From Gemmatimonadales bacterium (GTDB taxonomy: Bacteria > Gemmatimonadota > Gemmatimonadetes > Longimicrobiales > Gaopeijiaceae): a stretch of 46,508 bases of DNA. Position 1 is the stretch's first letter; every line of letters starts with the position of its first letter. The notes under the pieces are model-generated. The model saw only the letters and a list, made by a program, of their open reading frames with translations. It was not told where the DNA came from and ran no database searches. Made by a program: the position numbers and the translations under genes. This document shows, in pieces, positions 1 to 7,195 of the stretch. Location of the stretch: positions 1 through 46,508 of the forward strand of contig REBS01000120.1 in assembly GCA_007692605.1 (NCBI GenBank). Reading direction: 5' to 3'.

Positions 1-1994
1 CCGTCGAACGTTCCCCGGGTGAAGGTGACGTCCGACGCGCTCGGACCCCCAAGAACAATTCCCTTGAGGGTGGAGTCGGTCATCGCCACACCGTCCCGGA
101 CCCACCACGTCACGTTGCACGCCTCGGCCCCGCCAGCCATGACCACGTCGAACGAGGTGCCCGTGAGTGCGCCGGTTCCCGTGGTGCCGATCTTGAAGAG
201 CCAGGTATCGGTTTCGGCACCGTTCAGCGTGAGCAGGCCCGTGAGGGTCGCTGCGGAGTCGAAGCAGTAGACGCCGGGATCGAGGCTTTGACCCGCGAGG
301 GTGCCGGTCAGCACCTGGTCACACGCGACCGGTTCCAGAGCCGCATACAGGTCGGAGAACTCGTCGTATGCGGCGATTGCCTCCGTAGTCGCTTCATGCA
401 GGTTCCCCGTGAGGTCGCACGATGAGTCGGTGAAGGTCCCGGAGGAGGCGGCGAAGCCCACGTCTCCGGTGATGGATCCTCCGGTACAACTCAGCTCATC
501 CAGGGTCAGCAGACGGAAGTTGGCCGACGCCGGCGGTGCGGCGTCCACTTCAACCGTCGCGGTCCCTGAAAGGCTGCCGCTGGTCGCCGTTACCGTATTG
601 GTGAAGGTGCCCGTCGTCGTCCCGGCGGTGAACACTCCGGTTGCGGAGTCGATCTCGCCCCCGCCATTCTCGACCGACCATACGGGTGTGATCGAAACCG
701 GATTGCCGCTCGCATCCTCGGCCATGGCGGTGAACTGCTGGGTATTTCCAACTTCAACCGACGCCGGGTCTGGCGAAACGGTGATCATCGCGGCCGCACC
801 GGTCGTCACGGTGACGGTCGCGGAACCGAACACGCCGTCACTCGTGGCACGGATAGTATTGGTGAAGGTGCCGGTCGTGTTTCCTGCGGTGAAGACCCCG
901 GTGGAGCCATTGATCGTGCCGCCACCATTCTCAACCGACCAGGCAGGGCTGATCGAGACGGGATTTCCTCCTGCATCCACGGCCGTGGCCGTGAACTGCT
1001 GCGTTCCGCTGATCGCAGTCGTCGCCGGGTCCGGGGTCACCGTGATGCCGACGGCTGGACCGGCCATGACCGTGACGGTTGCAGATCCCGAGAGACTACC
1101 GCTCGTGGCCCGAACCGTGTTGTCGAAGGTTCCCAGTCCGGTTCCGGCGGTAAACACCCCGGTCGAGGCGTTGATCGCTCCACCGCCATTGAGCACGGTC
1201 CAGGTGGGCGTGACCGGAACGGCGTTCCCTGATGCATCCACGGCCGTGGCCGTGAACTGCTGAACCCCGTTGATGGGCATGAAGTGTGGGTCCGGAGACA
1301 CCGTCAGGGTTGCGGCCGGGCCGGGCACGACCGTGACCGTCGCGAATCCCGAAAGGTTGCCGCTCGACGCCTGCACGGTGTTGGTGAAGGTTCCCGCCAT
1401 GGTCCCCGCGGTGAATGCTCCCGAACCGGAGTCGATCGCTCCACCACCGTTGACCACGGTCCAGGTGGGCGTGACGGGAACGGGATTGCCTCCCGCATCC
1501 ACGGCTGTAGCGGTGAACTGCCGGTTCATACCGATTCCCAACGTATCCGGGTTCGGGGTGACCACGATCGCGGCGGCCGGACCGGCGATGATGGTGAACG
1601 AGGCGAAGGCCTCCAGCCCCCCATGGCTCACCCGGACCGTGTTTGCGTAGGTCCCGAGCTGGGTTCCCGCTCGGAAGTATCCCTCATCGTCGACCGTGCC
1701 TCCGCCGTTCACCATCTCCCAGAGGGCGGAAGAGGTCGCCCCGGATCCACTGATCGTGACCTCTCTTCCTTCGGCGTCGAAGGCCCGCGCGGTGAGCTGC
1801 TGGGTGCCGTGGATCGCCATCGTGGTCTGGGTGGGTGTCAGGGTGAGGCTCGCAATCTCACCGGGGCCAACGGGCGAGTGCACATCACAGGCTACGGATG
1901 TCAGGGTTACGAGTGCTGCCGCGACGATCCACCGGATGGCCGGGAAAGGGGGACGCAGCGCTCGTGGCATGCGTTTCATCGTTGGGATCTTCAC
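1..1994 (-). CDS. Ice-binding-type (DUF3494) lipoprotein with five Ig-like repeats, 3' end missing
   Basis: About 664 codons are visible and the frame is open to the window edge, so the C-terminus is missing. I chose the GTG at 1994 because GGAG lies 7 bases upstream; an ATG five codons later (1979) has no well-placed site. Residues 20-36 form a hydrophobic signal ending in TSVAC, a loose lipobox, so export and lipidation are likely. Residues about 45-136 are a divergent Ig-like (Big) domain, followed by four close repeats of about 87 residues (137-484) with the core QQFTATAVDA, W-V-NGGG and GTFTNTV-ATSG. From about 490 the sequence is a DUF3494 domain: LDPGVYCFDSAATLTG, TWLFKIGTTGTGALTG and ACNVTWWV are family hallmarks. 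DUF3494 proteins form beta-solenoids; several bind ice, others may be adhesins. Which applies here cannot be told from sequence. Confidence 0.85.
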   Translation of the reverse strand, partial: MKIPTMKRMPRALRPPFPAIRWIVAAALVTLTSVACDVHSPVGPGEIASLTLTPTQTTMAIHGTQQLTARAFDAEGREVTISGSGATSSALWEMVNGGGTVDDEGYFRAGTQLGTYANTVRVSHGGLEAFASFTIIAGPAAAIVVTPNPDTLGIGMNRQFTATAVDAGGNPVPVTPTWTVVNGGGAIDSGSGAFTAGTMAGTFTNTVQASSGNLSGFATVTVVPGPAATLTVSPDPHFMPINGVQQFTATAVDASGNAVPVTPTWTVLNGGGAINASTGVFTAGTGLGTFDNTVRATSGSLSGSATVTVMAGPAVGITVTPDPATTAISGTQQFTATAVDAGGNPVSISPAWSVENGGGTINGSTGVFTAGNTTGTFTNTIRATSDGVFGSATVTVTTGAAAMITVSPDPASVEVGNTQQFTAMAEDASGNPVSITPVWSVENGGGEIDSATGVFTAGTTTGTFTNTVTATSGSLSGTATVEVDAAPPASANFRLLTLDELSCTGGSITGDVGFAASSGTFTDSSCDLTGNLHEATTEAIAAYDEFSDLYAALEPVACDQVLTGTLAGQSLDPGVYCFDSAATLTGLLTLNGAETDTWLFKIGTTGTGALTGTSFDVVMAGGAEACNVTWWVRDGVAMTDSTLKGIVLGGPSASDVTFTRGTFD
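540..1590. repeat. Four tandem ~261-bp coding repeats
   Basis: The four central Ig-like domains of the left-edge gene recur at DNA level about every 261 bases, with junctions near 801, 1062, 1323 and 1584. Long stretches are nearly identical, for example the segments encoding QFTATAVDA and FTAGT-GTF-NT. Strong DNA similarity suggests recent duplication or gene conversion between copies. Confidence 0.8.
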
Positions 1995-2583
1995 GTAGAT
2001 TCTCCTGAATCATTGGGTGTCGTACATCGGTCTTGGAGAGCTGAGCGGCCGGACCAGGATGTATGGGTCGGCCAATTCGCTAGTCCCTAAATCTCGCGGA
2101 AGCGGACTTGTCTCTATATCCGCTCATCGAGGTATATAAGAGCGATGCACCGCTGGCGCCGCGAGGCACCCGAATGGGCTACTTCGTTTGGGGGGGGAGG
2201 TTCTGATTCATGGAGTAAACGAACATGTCGACGACGTTCGACGATGGATGAGGGAGCCCTGGGAGAGCCCGACGTGGAGAGAGCGAAACGCTCGATCGAG
2301 GTCGTTTGCGAGGCGTGGACGCCTTCCGGCGCTCAGGGATCCCCCGGCTCAAACCCGTCATGGAGCGGCGTCGGAACGGAGATCTGGAACCTGATCCCCA
2401 GTGACCTGAGTCTGGCCTCGAGGCGTCGATTCGTCTCGAGGTTCACCTCTCCCGGATTTGCATCCGAGATCGGCTGCCATGTGCGTCACGGGTGTGCTCG
2501 CGCAGGCATACACGGACTGTAGTGGAACCCCCCGGGGGCAACCATCCCACAAATGGGTGGGGGGAGGAAGGAGGCGGGTGGTC
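1995..2583. other. 589-bp gap with no gene recognised
   Basis: No open frame here has both a plausible ribosome site and recognisable protein content. Two AT-rich patches near 2113-2119 and 2132-2139 are the only candidates for promoter elements of the minus-strand gene ending at the left edge, but no convincing -35/-10 pair is seen. A 6-base inverted repeat (AGCGGA at 2101-2106, TCCGCT at 2119-2124) flanks the first patch. A near-palindromic C/G run lies around 2528-2543, just downstream of the response-regulator stop, and could aid termination. Confidence 0.4.
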
Positions 2584-3234
2584 CTACTCGACCGATTCGT
2601 CGGGGCCCTTGTGGAGGTATGCGGCGATCTGGAGGCGGCTGTGGAGCGCGAGTTTTTCCATCACGTTACGAACATGGCTCTTGACCGTGTTCGGGGAGAT
2701 CCCGAGGGACTTCGCGATGGCCTTGTTGCTCATCCCTTCGCCGATCAGGCCGACCACGTTGCGCTCCCGAGGGGTCAGATCGGTGGCCTCGCCGAGTTCG
2801 TCCGAGTCCCGGAGGACCGCTTCCTGCACGATCTGGGAGAACAGGGTCGAGGCCATTTCGGGAGGGAGGATGGTCCGTCCACCGGCCACCGACCGGATGG
2901 TGGCGAGGAGCTCTTCGAGGGTGGCGTCCTTCAGGACGAAGCCGGCCACACCCACGGTGACGAACTCGACCAACTCCTCATGGATCGGAAGCAGGTCCAT
3001 GACGATGACCGGGGTTTCGGGAAGCCCGTCTCGTACCCGCTCGGCGAGCTCCAGACTGTCCACAACTTCCAGGCCGGCATCCAGAAGCAATACCCGCGGG
3101 GCTGCTTCCCTGAGGGCGTCGATACTCCCTCGCGCGGCAGAGTAGGTGACCTCGAACCCGGGCTGCTCATTCAGCTTGCGGGTGAGCCCTTCACGAACGA
3201 GGCGGTTGTCCTCGATGATTGCGATCTGGATCAT
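2584..3234 (-). CDS. LuxR/NarL-type response regulator with atypical receiver
   Basis: 216 aa. The ATG at 3234 has GGAG 6 bases upstream; the frame extends further 5' but that part does not look like protein. Residues 1-118 are a receiver domain: acidic pair E8/D9, phospho-acceptor D52 in VLLLD, and K102 in VLKD. The conserved Thr/Ser that senses phosphorylation is Asp here (D80 in VIVMD) in a gapless alignment to the family pattern. Residues 151-208 are a LuxR-type helix-turn-helix (LTPRERNVVGL, SNKAIAKSLGIS, NTVKSHV). It should bind DNA as a transcription factor. No histidine kinase is adjacent, so its partner and targets are unknown; the D80 change may alter the phosphorylation switch. Confidence 0.9.
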   Translation of the reverse strand: MIQIAIIEDNRLVREGLTRKLNEQPGFEVTYSAARGSIDALREAAPRVLLLDAGLEVVDSLELAERVRDGLPETPVIVMDLLPIHEELVEFVTVGVAGFVLKDATLEELLATIRSVAGGRTILPPEMASTLFSQIVQEAVLRDSDELGEATDLTPRERNVVGLIGEGMSNKAIAKSLGISPNTVKSHVRNVMEKLALHSRLQIAAYLHKGPDESVE

Positions 3235-3587
3235 CCAGCGCTCCCAGGGCGTCGGTGGCGAACGTCGCGTGCGACACTCCACCACCCAGGCTGCACGGAT
3301 TGGGGCGACTCCCTTCGCTGCCGATGAGGAAAGGTACAGGCGATACACATGAGATCCAAACACCCATCGGCCGGGGGTTGGCGAGGGGATGGGGGAGGCG
3401 GATCGCACGGGTATGGCGGGCTGGCCGCTTCGGGTCCGTAGGTAGAAGGGAGGTCGGTGCCGTGGCTGTCGGGAGGCCGCTTCCGACCTTCGGCACTGTT
3501 CCCATCGAACCGCGCCGGCCGTTCTGAAAGCCGCCACAGCCGAACTGGGTCCGGTACCCCGTTCCGTCGTCGTCCAGGAGGGATCAG
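3235..3587. other. 353-bp divergent intergenic region
   Basis: This gap separates the response-regulator gene (minus) from a lipoprotein gene (plus). Apart from the candidate minus-strand promoter listed separately, I see no RNA gene, repeat or protein-like frame. Confidence 0.4.
3331..3359 (-). promoter_or_regulatory. Candidate sigma70-type promoter for the response regulator
   Basis: Read on the minus strand, TTGGAT (3359-3354) and TACCTT (3336-3331) are separated by exactly 17 bases, matching -35/-10 spacing. Transcription would begin about 90 bases before the ATG at 3234. This rests on motif likeness alone. Confidence 0.35.
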
Positions 3588-4292
3588 ATGTCGCCAGAGA
3601 TCTTCCGCCGAAGCGCCCCCCTGCTCGTTCTCTGCATTCTGTTGCTGGTGGCCTGCGGGGATCCGGCAGGCGATGCACTCGAGCCGACGGGAGAGCCGGG
3701 TCCTGCGGCCACCCCTGAGCCGGCCAATGAAGCGGAGCCCATCCCCAGCGCCTTTCTGGCCGAAGGCCTTCACGACATCGTCGTGCCCCCTCCGGGTCAG
3801 TTCCGTCTCGAGGTCGCAGGCGAGGTCTTCGAGGGCCGTCTGGACGAGCCCTGCGGCTGGGGGATGCGTCAGAGTGAGGGCGCGAACCAGGACCGCTTCA
3901 CGGCCTCCAGCTGGCAGTGGACCACCGACGATGGTCGGCGTATGACCTTCGACCTGGGCCGGCTCGTGATGTACGACGAGTTCTTCTGGAACCGTAGCCA
4001 TGGCCACGAGGTCGACCAGGTCACCCTGAGGATCCGGGCGGATGAAGGGGGCAGTCTGCAACAGATCGAGGAGACGGCCTGGTCCCGCATGCACCTCCTT
4101 CGACCCGCTGCCGGCGACGAGGTCTCCCATCGCATGGGCGGAGGGGAAATGCCGGCGATCCGAGTGGCCGAGGACGGGCTGCGGGCCACGGCCGCCGGAG
4201 AACTCCAGGCATCGGATTGGGGTGAGCCGGATGCATACGGCGATCCGCTGACCGGCGACTTTTCCCTGGCGGTGCACTGCTCGGCGGGTTGA
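3588..4292 (+). CDS. Predicted lipoprotein of unknown function
   Basis: 234 aa, with GGAGG upstream of the ATG. The N-terminus is a lipoprotein signal: hydrophobic residues 11-22 ending in LLVAC, so Cys23 is the likely lipidation site. A Pro/Glu/Ala-rich linker (about 25-52) leads into a globular part of about 180 residues with several Trp and acidic residues (CGWGMRQ, SSWQWTTDDGRRM, MYDEFFWNRSHGHEVD). I do not recognise the fold. It is a single gene between the divergent response regulator and the convergent yceI gene, closed by a hairpin just after its stop. Confidence 0.75.
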   Translation: MSPEIFRRSAPLLVLCILLLVACGDPAGDALEPTGEPGPAATPEPANEAEPIPSAFLAEGLHDIVVPPPGQFRLEVAGEVFEGRLDEPCGWGMRQSEGANQDRFTASSWQWTTDDGRRMTFDLGRLVMYDEFFWNRSHGHEVDQVTLRIRADEGGSLQQIEETAWSRMHLLRPAAGDEVSHRMGGGEMPAIRVAEDGLRATAAGELQASDWGEPDAYGDPLTGDFSLAVHCSAG

Positions 4293-4293
4293 C

Positions 4294-4312
4294 CGGGGAC
4301 CACAGGTCCCCG
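4294..4312. terminator. GC-rich hairpin between convergent genes
   Basis: A perfect 8-bp stem (CGGGGACC / GGTCCCCG) with an ACA loop sits just after the stop at 4292 and just before the stop of the opposing gene at 4318. It has no T-run, but position and symmetry fit a bidirectional terminator. Confidence 0.55.
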
Positions 4313-4317
4313 CCGGC

Positions 4318-5067
4318 TCAGTCTCGCCGTTCGGCCACCAGGTCCAGGTAGAAGTGGAATTCGTCGCGGTTCTGCACGGCACCGAGAAAGGCGCGATAGG
4401 GCTCGATCCCGAAGTCCGTGAAGCGGGCGTCTCCCATCGCCTCGATCCGGATGCGGTTGTCACCCGAGTCTACGATCCGAGCCGAAAACTCCACCGTGAC
4501 GATTTGGTCTCGGAGCTCGACGTCGACCTCGATCCGGAAGGGGTGGTCGCCGGATCCCGTATCCTCGATACGGCCCGTCCGGAGTCGGATGCGTGGGTAC
4601 TCGTCGGCTCCGAGCTGATCCGGGTCGAGCATCTCTTCGCGGACGTCCTCGCGCTGACTCTCGCTGATCTCCTGAAAGGGCTCGTCGAGAATCGCCAGCT
4701 CCACCAGTCGATCCTGCACCCGGGTGCGCGCGTCGGGGTCATCGATGGCGAGATCGACCACGTCCAACTCGAGCTCGAAGCGCGCCTCGGTCGGGTGGTC
4801 CGGGTCGAAAGTGAGTCGCGTCTCGAAGCGTTCGGCGTGGACCAGGTGATCGTGGGCGAGCCGGGCGGCCGGCCCTGCGCGTCGGGTGACCACCGCTACG
4901 AGGCTCTCGTCCGGCACCACCCGGAAGGTCGTGTCCGGCACGGCGTGCCCCGAGGCCCTGACGGAGTCCGTCCCGTCATCGATGCCGCCCTCGATCAGGC
5001 CCGCCCCTGCGGCCAGAACCAGCACGGTGAAAGCAGCTCCAGTGATTCGTGAAGCCCCGTAGCGCAT
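4318..5067 (-). CDS. YceI-family periplasmic protein
   Basis: 249 aa from the ATG at 5067, which has AGGAG in good position. A signal sequence (about residues 5-30) is followed by a YceI-like domain: the TFRVVPDESLVAVVTRRAG start, the HDHLVHAERFETRLTFD strand, the DEYPRIRLRT segment and the F-ARIVDSGDNRIRI region. YceI proteins are lipocalin-like barrels that bind isoprenoid or other amphiphilic ligands in the periplasm; the ligand here is unknown. It is the last gene of a minus-strand run beginning with the D-aminoacylase. Its first 92 bases overlap the end of the upstream frame, which is unusually long for this compact region. Confidence 0.8.
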   Translation of the reverse strand: MRYGASRITGAAFTVLVLAAGAGLIEGGIDDGTDSVRASGHAVPDTTFRVVPDESLVAVVTRRAGPAARLAHDHLVHAERFETRLTFDPDHPTEARFELELDVVDLAIDDPDARTRVQDRLVELAILDEPFQEISESQREDVREEMLDPDQLGADEYPRIRLRTGRIEDTGSGDHPFRIEVDVELRDQIVTVEFSARIVDSGDNRIRIEAMGDARFTDFGIEPYRAFLGAVQNRDEFHFYLDLVAERRD

Positions 5068-5986
5068 GGTCGTCTCCTTTCGGCGGGATCGATTCACTTG
5101 AATCGTACCCCGATGGGTCCCGATGCGAAAGCGAGGCGTCCTCGGTCGTCACGCGGAACTGTCCGTCCGAGGTCGCGGTGATCGACACCGTTCCGTCTCG
5201 ATCGGTGCGCAGAATGGTGGCTCCGACCCCGCGGTAGAGCGCGAGGGCCTCTTCGTGCGGGTGTCCGAACTGGTTCCCGGCTCCGACACCGATCACGACC
5301 GTCCGAGGGCCGAGGCGGCTGATCGCACCGGCGGTGTCGCCGTTTCGCGAACCGTGATGGCTGGCCTTGTGGATCTCGACCGGTCCCTCGGGAACGTGAC
5401 CCTCGTCGAGCCACCACGCCCATTGGCGTTCCTCGGCGTCGCCCCCCAGGGTCATGCGGAACTCACCGAACCGGACCACGATCCCGACCGAATTGTCGTT
5501 GAGGCCCCACGACGCGACTCCCGGGGGAGGGAGGACATCGAGGGTGACCGACCCCAGGGTGAGCGTCCGGGCCTCGGGCTCGAGCAGGCGGCTCCCCGCC
5601 TCGCGCACCGCCGTCAGGTATCGCTCGTAGGTCTGCGTGGTGTGGGGGAGGCCGTTGTCCAGGACCGAAGGGGGCCGGTAGGCCTCGATCACCGCGGCCA
5701 GCCCCCCGATGTGATCGGCGTGCGGGTGCGAGGCCACCACCAGGTCGAGCGACTCCACCCCGAGTTCGCGCAGGTGGTCGAGGGCCGCGGTACGCGAGGG
5801 GCCCCCATCGTACAGTATGGTACGTCCCTCGGGGGTGCGGATCAGGATCGCGTCCCCCTGGCCGACGTCCAGGACGAAGATCTCGAGCTCGCCGGCCGGC
5901 TCGCTGGGGCGTTCGGCGGGGGTCGGGGGCGGAGGCGCGGCGCACGCACCCAGACCAAGCGCCAGAAGCAGGACCAGCCTGCCCAT
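4976..5986 (-). CDS. Secreted ComEC-like metallo-beta-lactamase-fold lipoprotein
   Basis: 336 aa from the ATG at 5986. The signal ends in GLGAC (Cys15), predicting a lipoprotein. The metal site HPHADH is at residues 87-92, after the LDVGQGDAILIRTPEGRTILYDGG strand pair (two parts of one conserved stretch), and later motifs NDNSVGIVVRFGEFRMTLGGDAE and HKASHHGSRNG match the soluble ComEC/Rec2 hydrolase family. ComEC MBL domains are linked to nuclease activity; stand-alone secreted forms have uncertain substrates. The gene directly follows the DUF3006 gene, a known frequent partner. The recognisable domain ends near residue 300; the last 30 residues run across the yceI start, so either the overlap is real or a small frameshift extends the frame. 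Confidence 0.85.
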   Translation of the reverse strand: MGRLVLLLALGLGACAAPPPPTPAERPSEPAGELEIFVLDVGQGDAILIRTPEGRTILYDGGPSRTAALDHLRELGVESLDLVVASHPHADHIGGLAAVIEAYRPPSVLDNGLPHTTQTYERYLTAVREAGSRLLEPEARTLTLGSVTLDVLPPPGVASWGLNDNSVGIVVRFGEFRMTLGGDAEERQWAWWLDEGHVPEGPVEIHKASHHGSRNGDTAGAISRLGPRTVVIGVGAGNQFGHPHEEALALYRGVGATILRTDRDGTVSITATSDGQFRVTTEDASLSHRDPSGYDSSESIPPKGDDHALRGFTNHWSCFHRAGSGRRGGPDRGRHR

Positions 5987-5997
5987 GTGACGAACGC

Positions 5998-6276
5998 TCA
6001 AAGGTCGAGATCCCCCGCCGGCCCACGCGGGATCGAATCCCTCAGCTCCCGCATCCGCTCCAGCCGCGCCCTCGTCGCGTCGGTGTCGAGCCGGAAGCGG
6101 ATCCCTCCATCGGGGCCAGGCTCGGCCCTCAGTACATCGCCCTCGGAGGCCTCCCCGGGGAGCCATTCCACCGGAACCACCAGTTCGCGCTCCTCTGCGC
6201 CGACGAGGACCGCGAAGGCCCCGTCCTCGATCCGGTCGAGGATCAGCGTCCGGTCACTCGGGATCGGGTCGGTCAC
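5998..6276 (-). CDS. DUF3006-family small protein
   Basis: 92 aa from the GTG at 6276. The body (LILDRIEDGAFAVLVG, ELVVPVEWLPGEASEGDVL, then a C-terminal charged helix TRARLERMRELRD) matches DUF3006, a small beta-rich family usually encoded beside ComEC-like hydrolases, as here: its stop is 11 bases before the next ATG. The start is uncertain. A better ribosome site (GAGGAG) serves an ATG at 6294 that opens a six-codon frame, MSDDPQ, whose TGA overlaps this GTG. That could be translational coupling or a one-base sequencing error joining the two. Function is not known. Confidence 0.7.
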   Translation of the reverse strand: MTDPIPSDRTLILDRIEDGAFAVLVGAEERELVVPVEWLPGEASEGDVLRAEPGPDGGIRFRLDTDATRARLERMRELRDSIPRGPAGDLDL

Positions 6277-6340
6277 TGTGGGTCGTCGCTCATGTGGCTC
6301 CTCAACGTCGCTCCCGCCGCACGGGAGCATCCGGGTGGAG

Positions 6341-7195
6341 TCAGGGGGTTTCGATGCCGTCGAAGAAGTCGAATATGGCCCGCACGTGCGCCGGGGTGCG
6401 CGAAATGATGGCCGTATGGTCCCCACCCTCGACCTCGATGTAGCGGACGTTCATGTCGAGCTCCGCCATGGCCTCCGCCCAGGCCCGGGCGATGGTCACC
6501 GGCACCAGGTCGTCGTCGGTTCCCTGCAGGAGGATGACGGGAAGGTGGCGGATGGCCCTGGCCCCCTCGGTCGGGTCGGAGTAGATCGCCGGGGCCACCG
6601 GAGCGAGACCGGCCCAGATGTCGGGGTAGGTCATGGCCAGGTGCAGGGTGCCTCCCCCACCCATGGAGTGGCCCATCAGGAAGATCCGGTCGCGATCGAC
6701 GGGAAACTCCTCGAGGGTCCGCTCCAGGACGTCCATCACGTCGAGTTCGCTGAGCTCCCCCAGGTTTTCGGGGTCTTCCGGGCGTGCCCCCAGTCGGGCC
6801 TCGCGACCCGGTCCGACGCTCCCATACCACCCCCGTCGGTTGTACCCCATGGGGGCGACCACGAGGTAGCCCCGCGCCTCCGCCTCTTCCAGGATGCCCT
6901 CGTATCGCATGACCTGCCCCGGGGTGGAGCCCAATCCGTGCAGGAGGACGAGGAGGGGGAGCTCGGAGTCGCCGTCATGGGCTCCGGGCACGAAGAGGGC
7001 ATACTCCATCTCCTCTCCGGTGGGCTCGAAGTGGTAGCTCCGGGTCTCGAGCTGCCCCGCGACGGAGACCTGCGCCTGCAGGTGTCCTCCCGGCGCTTCA
7101 CCCAGGTGGGGCCAGAGCACGAGAAGCGCCGCCAGGCACCCGGCCCGAGCGAAGGCAGACCGCAGCCGGGAGTATCTCATGAGGTGTCCGATCAT
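6341..7195 (-). CDS. Secreted alpha/beta-hydrolase (polyhydroxybutyrate depolymerase/feruloyl-esterase-like)
   Basis: 284 aa. The start overlaps the upstream stop as ATGA, so translation is probably coupled to the D-aminoacylase. A signal sequence covers about residues 10-41. The nucleophile Ser177 lies in GHSMGG; the oxyanion segment is LLVLLHGLGS; a likely acid is in GTDDDLVP and the His in EGGDHT near the C-terminus. This order and length fit the secreted esterase group that includes PHB depolymerases and feruloyl esterases. Substrate cannot be assigned. Together with the D-aminoacylase upstream it suggests extracytoplasmic ester/amide hydrolysis. Confidence 0.85.
   Translation of the reverse strand: MIGHLMRYSRLRSAFARAGCLAALLVLWPHLGEAPGGHLQAQVSVAGQLETRSYHFEPTGEEMEYALFVPGAHDGDSELPLLVLLHGLGSTPGQVMRYEGILEEAEARGYLVVAPMGYNRRGWYGSVGPGREARLGARPEDPENLGELSELDVMDVLERTLEEFPVDRDRIFLMGHSMGGGGTLHLAMTYPDIWAGLAPVAPAIYSDPTEGARAIRHLPVILLQGTDDDLVPVTIARAWAEAMAELDMNVRYIEVEGGDHTAIISRTPAHVRAIFDFFDGIETP

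Noticed and set aside
540-1590. Possible CRISPR or satellite array
   Set aside because: Units are about 261 bp, contiguous and in frame, and encode Ig-like domains; there are no spacers.
301-2090. Long plus-strand open frames over the left-edge gene (Val/Pro/Ala-rich repeats)
   Set aside because: They mirror the repeats of the minus-strand Ig-domain gene, which gives recognisable protein domains; the plus frames match no fold and lack ribosome sites.
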